From Faecalicatena sp. (lineage in GTDB: Bacteria > Bacillota > Clostridia > Lachnospirales > Lachnospiraceae): a stretch of 5,368 nt of DNA. The stretch lies in NCBI GenBank assembly GCA_009774255.1, contig VSNK01000342.1, forward strand, positions 1 through 5,368, in the 5' to 3' direction. This document shows, piece by piece, positions 1-5,368 of this stretch. The notes under the pieces were generated by a model. The model was given only the letters and a program-made list of their open reading frames with translations. It did no database searches and was not told the DNA's origin. Made by a program: the position numbers and the translations under genes. Positions within the stretch are counted from its first letter, which is position 1. Every line of letters begins with the position of its first letter.

Positions 1-140
1 TATCTATTCCTCCACCGCACATACACCTGATAACCAATAAACCCTAAAACCACTACCCTGACAGCCCACCCGTACTTCACCAGCTCAAAGAACACAAGCA
101 CAACGCATCCCGCCAGAAGCAGCTTCTCTTTCTTCCCCAT
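1..140 (-). CDS. N-terminal part of a small or larger membrane protein (3' end outside window)
   Basis: An ATG at 140, two bases after the preceding TGA, opens 46 codons that reach the left edge without a stop. The peptide begins MGKKEKLLLAGCVVLVFFEL and continues with a second hydrophobic run (WAVRVVVLGFIGYQVYV) before RWRNR. A basic N-terminus, two hydrophobic segments split by a short polar turn, and a basic end suggest two short membrane helices or a hairpin with both ends inside. No Shine-Dalgarno is evident before the ATG, so it probably relies on coupling to the preceding gene. The window ends on TA, so a stop could occur at the next base, giving a 46-residue protein. Equally, this could be the membrane anchor of a larger protein such as a coupling protein. 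The sequence here cannot decide. Confidence 0.6.
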   Translation of the reverse strand, partial: MGKKEKLLLAGCVVLVFFELVKYGWAVRVVVLGFIGYQVYVRWRNR

Positions 141-142
141 AA

Positions 143-1150
143 TCAGAAAAATGGGTACGCAAGTTGCGATGAGACACTTCCGGGCAGCTTCATGGAATCA
201 CTCCCCTGCTTCAAGGATGTAATACGCACCATACTCTGCCGGATATCATAATTGACGCTCTTTAACGCCCCTTCTGCCGTATAATAGATCTGCTCCAACG
301 CATGCTCCGGAAATACATTGCAGATAACCGTCGCAATCTTTTTGAAATCCTCCATATCTTCACAAACTACAACCAGCTGAACCCTGCAGGATTCCTTCCC
401 GGCAATCTGCTCCATATAGGCACGGAGCCCGTATACCTTCCGGGAGAGATACCGTTCCCATTCCTCCTTTGTAAAACGCTTGCTGTCAACCCTGGTGAAA
501 AACGGCTCTATAATCGTCACAAAACGTTCATCCCCCACTTCATGCGTCAGCTTGGAGTTAAATGTGATCCGCCCCTCCGAATCCCTGTAGTCAGGCATAA
601 AATCAAACGCTTTCAGATATGGGCTTTTCAGAAGCTCCGAACTTACTAAAGATGCCGCCGCCCTCTCCACAATCTCAATCGGCGGTATCATATCCTTCTC
701 CGGCCTTGCATCCGTATTCATCTTCAACGCCTGATAAATGACCTTTGAAAATTCCGGCGTCGTAGAATACAGCACAATATTATTGCCGTTCAGCTGATAG
801 ACAAACCTGCGCAGCATCCCCATCCCGCACATTTTCTTGATCCTGCTAAGCAGCGCCTCCCTGTCTATATTCTTAGGCACATTCTTCTTCGGCCAGAAAT
901 TCCCCAGTACCTTCACCGTCGCAGCGACCACCTTGGGAATCGTAAACCGGTACAGCGAGACTGCATAGCCGATATACAGATCCGATAACACAAACTGCTC
1001 TGCATGATAATAACATGCAATCTTATCCAGGGAGTTCCTTCTGTCCGATTCCGGTACGCTGACCTCCATCTCCGGAATATAAGCAAACAGCACCTTGTCT
1101 CCCATTGTTGCCACGATATCCCGCGCGGCGCGGGTTTCCGTTCCTTCCAC
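143..1150 (-). CDS. Probable winged-helix protein with C-terminal alpha/beta domain, replication-relaxation-like
   Basis: The protein has 335 residues and starts at GTG 1150, set by the GAGGAGGT site 6 bases upstream. There is no signal peptide or clear membrane helix, so it should be cytoplasmic. Residues about 40-140 have the pattern of a winged helix: helices, then REALLSRIKKMCGMGMLRRF (98-116) as recognition helix and turn, then a hairpin (VYQLNGNNIVLYSTT). A second domain (about 195-310) alternates strands and helices, with RFVTIIEPFF, a long basic helix (EEWERYLSRKVYGLRAYM), VQLVVVCEDMEDFKKIA and ALEQIYYTAEG. A winged helix followed by a nuclease-like alpha/beta fold recalls replication-relaxation/MobC-type proteins found near coupling proteins in conjugative elements. 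The match is by pattern only, with no catalytic motif I can assign. A hypothetical DNA-binding protein is the safe label. The next gene begins two bases after its TGA. Confidence 0.8.
   Translation of the reverse strand: MEGTETRAARDIVATMGDKVLFAYIPEMEVSVPESDRRNSLDKIACYYHAEQFVLSDLYIGYAVSLYRFTIPKVVAATVKVLGNFWPKKNVPKNIDREALLSRIKKMCGMGMLRRFVYQLNGNNIVLYSTTPEFSKVIYQALKMNTDARPEKDMIPPIEIVERAAASLVSSELLKSPYLKAFDFMPDYRDSEGRITFNSKLTHEVGDERFVTIIEPFFTRVDSKRFTKEEWERYLSRKVYGLRAYMEQIAGKESCRVQLVVVCEDMEDFKKIATVICNVFPEHALEQIYYTAEGALKSVNYDIRQSMVRITSLKQGSDSMKLPGSVSSQLAYPFF
1120..1134 (-). repeat. GC-rich perfect inverted repeat just inside the 335-residue gene
   Basis: CCCGCG and CGCGGG arms of 6 bases flank a 3-base centre, starting 16 bases downstream of the first base of the GTG start. 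All stem pairs are G-C. No T-run follows on the minus strand, so it is not an intrinsic terminator. In the mRNA it could form a small stable hairpin within the ribosome footprint of initiation. It may equally be a by-product of the Arg-Ala-Ala-Arg codons. Confidence 0.4.
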
Positions 1151-1152
1151 TC

Positions 1153-2172
1153 TTATACCTCCTCTGCCCCACTATCTTGATTCTCTGGTTCGCCGCCTAT
1201 ATATGCCGTACCTTCATCCCCCGGCTCCTCTGCAGGGATTTCATTCTCACTTGCAATCTGTTCCAGCGAAAGAGCCTGAAATACCCTGGCCTTCAAAGAG
1301 CGCTCACTGGCATTGATGTAATAGATTGTCCCCATATATTCCATCCCTGGTACAATGGCAAAGTTATGCCTCTGGGAGGGATATTCCGCAAACACCTGAA
1401 TGTCGTCCAGCCCATTGATCTCTCCAAACCAGTGATTCTCCCTTTTTGAAAGGCACCGGATTTTCACAATATCGCCTTTGTGGTACTTTTCTTCCAGTTC
1501 CTTGCTGTCCCATGGATCCTGTACCAGTTCCTTGCGCGAGCAGGAATAATAATACATCCCCTTCCTTTCCACCCTCTCCAGAACCATCACATCCAGGATA
1601 TCCCCGTAAGACGCTTTCCCGCGCAGGGTCTCTGTAAATGTCCTTTTCCAGTTCCCCACATAGATAAATGCCGGAATCCCCACACCGCACAGATCAAGCC
1701 ACACACCGGTATCTACCGGCTCGCCCTTTACCATCTTTGTCTGTATCTTCAGCACCTTGCCCTTTACGATAATCGGTGTCTTCTCCTTTTTTGAAAGATA
1801 TCTCTTAAGCTCCGCCTCTATCTCCGGACGCTTTTCAAGCCTTGCCGCCTGATGGCTCACATATACGACTTTTCTCACCGGATCAATCCCTGTCACCTTG
1901 ACACAGTACACATCCTCCAGCTTCTGCGCCCGGTAGCGCAGGTCGTAAGGTTTCCCGTTAATCTGATCCGCCGGCATGATGACCGTGATATCTTCGTCTA
2001 CCTGGGAAAGATCCCCTGTTATGGAATCCACCCTGGAAAACGACAGCATCATATATTCCCCGCTTTGTAATGCCGACTCGTATTTTTTCAGATGTCCCTT
2101 TCTTTCCGGCACCCCCGGCCGGTTCCCCTGGTTTCCCAGGAACAGGTCGCTGATATTCTGCAAAGTATTCAT
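1153..2172 (-). CDS. Protein with three S1/OB-fold RNA-binding repeats
   Basis: The protein has 339 residues, with three repeats resembling the S1 RNA-binding domain. Repeat 1 (about 36-112) ends in VKVTGIDPVRKVVYVSHQAA, the usual VxVxxIDxxxxxVxLS pattern. Repeat 2 (about 131-220) runs from IIVKGKVLKI through YGDILDVMVLERVERK to YSCSRKELVQDPW, close to the LSxKxLxxDPW end of S1 repeats. Repeat 3 (about 229-300) starts YHKGDIVKIRCL and ends YYINASERSLKARVF. The tail from about 305 is acidic. It is shorter than a typical four-to-six-repeat ribosomal protein S1 and sits among envelope and nucleic-acid-binding genes, so it is probably an element-specific paralogue rather than the housekeeping protein. 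Binding to its own mRNA or to single-stranded nucleic acid is inference. ATG 2172 has AAAGGGG 6 bases upstream. Its last codons carry the ribosome site of the next gene. Confidence 0.85.
   Translation of the reverse strand: MNTLQNISDLFLGNQGNRPGVPERKGHLKKYESALQSGEYMMLSFSRVDSITGDLSQVDEDITVIMPADQINGKPYDLRYRAQKLEDVYCVKVTGIDPVRKVVYVSHQAARLEKRPEIEAELKRYLSKKEKTPIIVKGKVLKIQTKMVKGEPVDTGVWLDLCGVGIPAFIYVGNWKRTFTETLRGKASYGDILDVMVLERVERKGMYYYSCSRKELVQDPWDSKELEEKYHKGDIVKIRCLSKRENHWFGEINGLDDIQVFAEYPSQRHNFAIVPGMEYMGTIYYINASERSLKARVFQALSLEQIASENEIPAEEPGDEGTAYIGGEPENQDSGAEEV
1157..1164 (-). promoter_or_regulatory. Ribosome binding site GAGGAGGT embedded in the preceding gene's last codons
   Basis: GAGGAGGT on the minus strand encodes the final Glu-Glu-Val of the S1-like protein and sits 6 bases before the GTG at 1150. 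This near-perfect site identifies the GTG as the start of the next gene, and suggests translational coupling because the upstream stop codon lies between site and start. Confidence 0.85.
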
Positions 2173-2189
2173 AAATAACCCCTTTCTTC

Positions 2190-2624
2190 CTATATAAATA
2201 TACTGACCAGCTTTGTAATGCCAAATGTAAAAATAATCAGCAGTAACGGTACTGTTACCACAAAAAAAGTAATCGCGAATCTCCTCAGCTTTTTATTCAG
2301 TTTCGCAGTCACCGCGATAAACACACCGACTACAAGCGAAATCACACCGATAAACAAAGACCACCCTTTGATTCCCACCAAATGCCTGTAAAAGACATTT
2401 GCAATGCTGCGCAGAATCCGCTCCATCAAAGACCCTTTCACCTCTATCTCATCCGTTGCTTCCAGATGTTCAAATCCGTCCGTCCAGTTCTTCTCTATGC
2501 TCTCCTGCAGGGAATCATAGACATCTTCCTGTCCAGCCTTATCTGCCGCATGTACCGGACTTAAAGGGATCCACGCCATAAGAAGCCAGGCTATGAAAAG
2601 GCCTGCCCATCTCCAATACCCCAT
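2190..2624 (-). CDS. Small exported two-helix membrane protein, VirB2/TrbC-like topology
   Basis: The protein has 144 residues. A hydrophobic leader (residues 1-26, ending SPVHA before ADKAG) fits a signal peptide with an Ala-x-Ala-like cleavage site. A hydrophilic amphipathic segment of about 55 residues follows, then two membrane helices at about 87-107 and 116-139, joined by a short basic loop (KLNKKLRR). A leader plus two helices around a basic cytoplasmic loop is the arrangement of VirB2/TrbC pilin-like proteins of type IV secretion systems. The soluble segment before the first helix is longer than in classic pilins, and I see no sequence signature, so this is a topology argument only. 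ATG 2624 is chosen because AAGGAAGGA lies 6 bases upstream. A GTG at 2642 overlaps the previous stop and would add six residues, but has no well-spaced ribosome site. The gene ends TAG, 17 bases before the next. Confidence 0.8.
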   Translation of the reverse strand: MGYWRWAGLFIAWLLMAWIPLSPVHAADKAGQEDVYDSLQESIEKNWTDGFEHLEATDEIEVKGSLMERILRSIANVFYRHLVGIKGWSLFIGVISLVVGVFIAVTAKLNKKLRRFAITFFVVTVPLLLIIFTFGITKLVSIFI

Positions 2625-2630
2625 AAACCA

Positions 2631-2639
2631 TCCTTCCTT
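2631..2639 (-). promoter_or_regulatory. Ribosome binding site AAGGAAGGA favouring the start at 2624
   Basis: AAGGAAGGA on the minus strand is 6 bases from ATG 2624 and immediately follows the TGA of the preceding gene. The competing GTG at 2642 lies just upstream of this site, so the site cannot serve it. Confidence 0.65.
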
Positions 2640-3634
2640 CACAGAGACCTGAAAAATTCCTCCATCAGGTTCTCCTTCTCGTCCGCCCCTGCTTCATTTA
2701 TTTCTGCGCTCCCCTCTTCTTTCTGCGGGGAAGCCGCTTTCAGAAACGGTGCGAATACGCTCTCCTTCTCCTGCATCCTGTACCAGATAATCCCCGGACT
2801 GCACATACTGAACAGTTCTTCCATCTCCGTAAGAATCTCCTGTTTTGGTTCCGGGCGCATCATGACTGCCTTTATCACGTTCCCCATCCCGTCCTCTTCC
2901 AGGATGCTCTCCATCCGCGCATACACTTCCTGCCTTTCCGCTATGGAAATGACTGCAATGGTGTCCTCAGACAATGCATACAGATTCCCCAATTCAAGGG
3001 AGGCAACCTTCACAGCAAGCTGCCGTACCCTTTCCTCCATCTCTTCGGAGCCTTTCAAGCGGATTCCCTCCCGGTATTTATCCCACCGAAACCCGCACAG
3101 GATTACCTGGTGCCCTTGTTCCTGAATCCTGCCCGCCGTCTGCCTGAAATACATCCTGCCGGGCAGTCCCGTTGCGGCGTCCAGATATCTGTTTAAAACC
3201 CGCAGCCTCTCATCCTGTGAGAGCTGTAAGAAAAAGGCCATCAGCTGCCCTATCCTCCATACCGACTTATCCGGATTAATTTTTTCTCCCGCCCGGCTCT
3301 CTATAATCCATAACCCGGCAGTCCCGCGCCGGCGGACCGAAAGCGTTACTGCCAGATGGCTGCGTATTCCCTGCCTTTGTGACGTAAAGCAGAAAAACTC
3401 TTTTCCGTTATCTTTATATTCCATTCCGGCGGCCCTCCTTAGAAATTCTGTCTCATCCGGATCCCGGATCGTTGAGGCCGCCAGCTTCCATCCATCCTCC
3501 TCGCTCCGGCCAAGGATTGTATGCTCCCTGCCCGGCAGACAGTCTGACAGAAAAGCGGCTGCTTCTGTGAAAAACTCCTTTCCGCTGGTATTGTACAGAT
3601 CCATCAATTCACTATATACCTTCTCCAATGTCAT
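2639..3634 (-). CDS. GAF-like plus degenerate GGDEF domain protein, predicted inactive as a cyclase
   Basis: The protein has 331 residues. Residues about 15-140 look like a GAF-type sensor fold, including the strand pattern LAVTLSVRRRGTAGLWIIES (93-113). A helix (LSQDERLRVLNRYLDAATG) then leads into a diguanylate cyclase-like domain: DAATGLPGRMYF (152-163) corresponds to the DxLTGLxNRxxF entry motif, and VILCGFRWDKYR (177-188) to the strand and metal-site region. The GGDEF signature itself reads SEDTI at 222-226, followed by the expected AVI strand. The catalytic glutamate and both glycines are lost, and no RxxD inhibitory site precedes it, so GTP cyclisation is unlikely. The C-terminal 30 residues are acidic. 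There is no membrane helix or signal peptide, so it should be cytoplasmic. ATG 3634 forms a 4-bp ATGA overlap with the previous gene and has GAGGAG 8 bases upstream. A scaffold or nucleotide-sensing role is inference. Confidence 0.82.
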   Translation of the reverse strand: MTLEKVYSELMDLYNTSGKEFFTEAAAFLSDCLPGREHTILGRSEEDGWKLAASTIRDPDETEFLRRAAGMEYKDNGKEFFCFTSQRQGIRSHLAVTLSVRRRGTAGLWIIESRAGEKINPDKSVWRIGQLMAFFLQLSQDERLRVLNRYLDAATGLPGRMYFRQTAGRIQEQGHQVILCGFRWDKYREGIRLKGSEEMEERVRQLAVKVASLELGNLYALSEDTIAVISIAERQEVYARMESILEEDGMGNVIKAVMMRPEPKQEILTEMEELFSMCSPGIIWYRMQEKESVFAPFLKAASPQKEEGSAEINEAGADEKENLMEEFFRSL

Positions 3635-4233
3635 TCTTGCGTCTCCTCAATATTTGCCACCTGTTGGATCACATCCTCCAGATACTGTATCTTTCTGCCC
3701 TTAAATATCCTGTTCAGCAGATAATAGCGCGCCACACGGTATTCCTTTGCCGTTTCGTCTATAGTCTTCCTTCCGCAGCCGATAGCCAGATATCCATACA
3801 GGCTGTGCAGGTAGCCCACATTATAATTTTCCCCGAACCCAAGCTCCGCACTGGTACGCTCCAGCATCTTGCGGTACGCCTGCAGCTGGAGCTGCTTTCC
3901 CTGCTTGTTGACGCACAGCCAGTCATCCAATGCCTCCTCCTGCGCCTGGCACACAGCAATCCGCTGCAGAGCATACCACGCAAGCTCCCTGCGCCCGTTC
4001 TCATCAAGCTCGATAGTCTCTCCCGCATACATAAGCTCCGGAAGAAGCTTGATACTGCCGTCTTCCCAAAAATACAAATCGCTAAGCTGCATATCTAAAA
4101 TATCCTGAATCCGAAGCACCGTGTGCAGTTGAAGAAAAAAAGCGGGATAAGCCCCTGTATTATACATTTTTACATGTTCACTAAGTTTCTCCAGGTCCTT
4201 TAAAATCATTTCAATTGACGGCGTTTCTGTCAT
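3631..4233 (-). CDS. Degenerate tyrosine recombinase/integrase-fold protein, probably non-catalytic
   Basis: This 200-residue protein resembles the catalytic domain of phage-integrase-type tyrosine recombinases. Residues 37-53 (LHTVLRIQDILDMQLSD) match the box I pattern GLRxxExLxLxxxD, keeping the first arginine as R41. Residues 141-151 (YLHSLYGYLAI) match the box II pattern HxLRhtfA, but HxxR has become HSLY, losing the second arginine. The following LGHxS...Y region aligns loosely with AKEYRVARYYLLNR, so the second histidine and the nucleophilic tyrosine are not evident in place. The N-terminal arm and core-binding domains of a full integrase are absent. I chose ATG 4233 over the upstream in-frame ATG 4329, because 4233 has an AAAGGAG site 8 bases away while 4329 lies inside the previous gene. 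A DNA-binding or architectural role is inference. Its TGA overlaps the next start as ATGA. An unrelated helical DNA-binding protein remains possible. Confidence 0.75.
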   Translation of the reverse strand: MTETPSIEMILKDLEKLSEHVKMYNTGAYPAFFLQLHTVLRIQDILDMQLSDLYFWEDGSIKLLPELMYAGETIELDENGRRELAWYALQRIAVCQAQEEALDDWLCVNKQGKQLQLQAYRKMLERTSAELGFGENYNVGYLHSLYGYLAIGCGRKTIDETAKEYRVARYYLLNRIFKGRKIQYLEDVIQQVANIEETQE

Positions 4234-4241
4234 ATGACTTG

Positions 4242-4248
4242 CTCCTTT
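4242..4248 (-). promoter_or_regulatory. Ribosome binding site AAAGGAG that fixes the start at 4233
   Basis: On the minus strand AAAGGAG lies 8 bases before the ATG at 4233, in the 38-base gap after the preceding gene. It supports a 200-residue protein rather than the 232-residue reading from ATG 4329, which would overlap the preceding gene by 58 bases. Confidence 0.8.
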
Positions 4249-4271
4249 CGTTCCACTGCCCTCCAAATTCC

Positions 4272-5368
4272 CTATTGCTGGATAAAAGATATCTGCTCTG
4301 TGCCGCTTTCCTGTATCAGGTAGCTGCACGTCCCATCCACCATCTGGGCAATAACATCTGCACAGAATATTCCTTCCCCGTCTTCCCTTGTCTGCAGATA
4401 CAGGCTTACTCCCTCTGCCTCTTTGGCATAGGCTATCCGGATTGCTTCTGCCCCGGTAACAATCTTTCCCTGATAGGAAACTGCCGGCGGCTCCTGCTGT
4501 GCCGGCACAGATGGCTGCCCGTTTTCTGCAATATCCACGCTATATGTCTGTCCTTCTCCTGCGGCGGCCTGTGGCGCAGAAACCACCTGCTGGTCTTGCA
4601 CCGGATTGTATGTTTCTGTTGAGACCGGCACCTGCCCCGACCTGCCTGCCGCTGCTGTCAATGCTGTCTGTTCCTGTGTTTCATGTCCTTTGTCCGTTTT
4701 TTCTGTAGTAATATCCTTCAAATTACGGTCAGCAGTTTTTGTATCTTGTTTTTTCTCTTGTCTCTCCCTCTTTTTCGCTGCCTGATCTGCCGCATGCCCT
4801 GCTTCATCTGTACCGGCAGCCTTCATATCCTTTTTATCGCTTTCTTCCGAATAGCGGGAAATCACCGGTATCCCCGTCTCCTTTGACTGGTGCTCGGAAT
4901 ACAGGAAAAATCCAAACAAGATAACAGTTGCAAGAAAGACCAGCGCTATGCCAAAGGCTATCGCACGAAATGGCAGCCTTCTCTTTTCCGCCTTACTAAA
5001 GGCGCCTTTTTCTTCTGCGTCCTCCTCTTTTGGCAGCGCCTCAAGAACCCCTGTCGGGAAATCCTTTTCATCCGCGCTGAAACCAAGTAAATCAGAAATG
5101 TCCTCATCAATCATGTCCGCCACCTCGTGCTCTTTTGCACGCGGGATTTCCTTTTCCTTCGCGGCGGACGGCGCCCTTGGGCAGATCTCCTTTTCCGGCT
5201 GCCTGAGAACCTTCAGATTGGGAGGAAGCTCCTGATTTTTCTTAAAAGGCCAGTGCCGCCTCCTTTTTTCTTTTACTCCTGTTACCTGCCGATACATTTC
5301 ATCAGAACCAAGCGTATCCTTTACCCTCTCGGAAAAATGCTCAACTAAGTATATATTTTCTATGATTT
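4272..5368 (-). CDS. Bitopic membrane protein with disordered linker and small C-terminal domain (5' end outside window)
   Basis: I do not recognise a named family. The frame stays open upstream of the first ATG (5297) to the window edge, adding at least 23 residues, and no Shine-Dalgarno sits close to that ATG, so the true start probably lies beyond the window. In the visible 364 residues, a charged, probably cytoplasmic region (about 1-133, basic stretch KEKRRR near 32-37) leads through a basic flank (EKRRLPFR) to one membrane helix at about 134-156. A long Lys/Glu- then Gln/Ala/Pro-rich linker follows (about 160-297). A compact domain of about 65 residues ends the protein, beginning near SYQGKIVTGAEAIRIAY and holding two cysteines (FCAD and GTCSY). 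The positive-inside rule puts the C-terminus outside. This suits an envelope or secretion-apparatus component, but that role is inference. It ends TAG, 38 bases before the next gene. Confidence 0.85.
   Translation of the reverse strand, partial: IIENIYLVEHFSERVKDTLGSDEMYRQVTGVKEKRRRHWPFKKNQELPPNLKVLRQPEKEICPRAPSAAKEKEIPRAKEHEVADMIDEDISDLLGFSADEKDFPTGVLEALPKEEDAEEKGAFSKAEKRRLPFRAIAFGIALVFLATVILFGFFLYSEHQSKETGIPVISRYSEESDKKDMKAAGTDEAGHAADQAAKKRERQEKKQDTKTADRNLKDITTEKTDKGHETQEQTALTAAAGRSGQVPVSTETYNPVQDQQVVSAPQAAAGEGQTYSVDIAENGQPSVPAQQEPPAVSYQGKIVTGAEAIRIAYAKEAEGVSLYLQTREDGEGIFCADVIAQMVDGTCSYLIQESGTEQISFIQQ

Noticed and set aside
1105..2197. Open frames on the plus strand opposite the S1-like gene (for example 1105-1449 and 1480-1794)
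   Set aside because: They lack ribosome sites and recognisable domains, and lie opposite a gene with clear S1 repeats.
2625..2642. GTG start at 2642 for the two-helix membrane protein
   Set aside because: It overlaps the previous stop as GTGA, which could allow coupling, but the only strong ribosome site lies downstream of it and serves ATG 2624. Kept as a weaker alternative.
3628..4098. 156-codon plus-strand open frame opposite the recombinase-like gene
   Set aside because: Leucine/isoleucine-rich antisense composition, no ribosome site evident, and the minus-strand gene is well supported by start, spacing and fold pattern.
4229..4238. 10-bp palindrome GTCATATGAC over the start codon at 4233
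   Set aside because: A short palindrome of this size is expected by chance, and nothing else suggests an operator.
4234..4329. Upstream in-frame ATG at 4329 giving a 232-residue recombinase-like protein
   Set aside because: It lies 58 bases inside the previous gene, and the ATG at 4233 has an AAAGGAG site at ideal spacing.
4998..5009. Palindrome AAAGGCGCCTTT followed by T residues on the plus strand, like a terminator
   Set aside because: It has no loop of its own, lies within the coding region of the bitopic protein, and no plus-strand gene precedes it.

Overview
The window looks like one stretch of a single co-directional gene block, all on the minus strand (read right to left), from a Gram-positive bacterium. 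The strong purine-rich Shine-Dalgarno sites (AAAGGAG, GAGGAG, GAGGAGGT), GTG/ATG starts, roughly even base composition and the Firmicutes-like proteins suggest Clostridia, perhaps Lachnospiraceae. That placement is inference. No rRNA, tRNA, CRISPR array, insertion sequence, promoter or convincing terminator is visible.

Layout in transcription order. (1) 5368-4272: a single-pass membrane protein whose reading frame runs off the right edge, so its N-terminus is missing. (2) 4233-3631: a small protein with the outline of a tyrosine recombinase catalytic domain but without most catalytic residues. (3) 3634-2639: a GAF-like domain followed by a GGDEF domain whose signature has become SEDTI. (4) 2624-2190: a small secreted-leader protein with two membrane helices, VirB2/TrbC-like in topology. 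(5) 2172-1153: a protein with three S1/OB-fold RNA-binding repeats. (6) 1150-143: a protein with a probable winged helix and a C-terminal alpha/beta domain. (7) 140-1: the start of a very hydrophobic membrane protein that reaches the left edge.

Genes are packed with a 4-bp ATGA overlap, or with gaps of 2 to 38 bases, and several ribosome sites lie inside the 3' end of the previous gene. This points to one polycistronic message with translational coupling.

The set combines membrane and envelope proteins, nucleic-acid-binding folds and two apparently catalytically dead enzyme folds. My best hypothesis is an accessory module of a conjugative element or a Tad/type IV-like secretion machine, with the recombinase-like and GGDEF-like proteins acting as structural or regulatory parts. 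No hallmark ATPase, relaxase or coupling-protein motif lies inside the window, so this rests on topology and context only.
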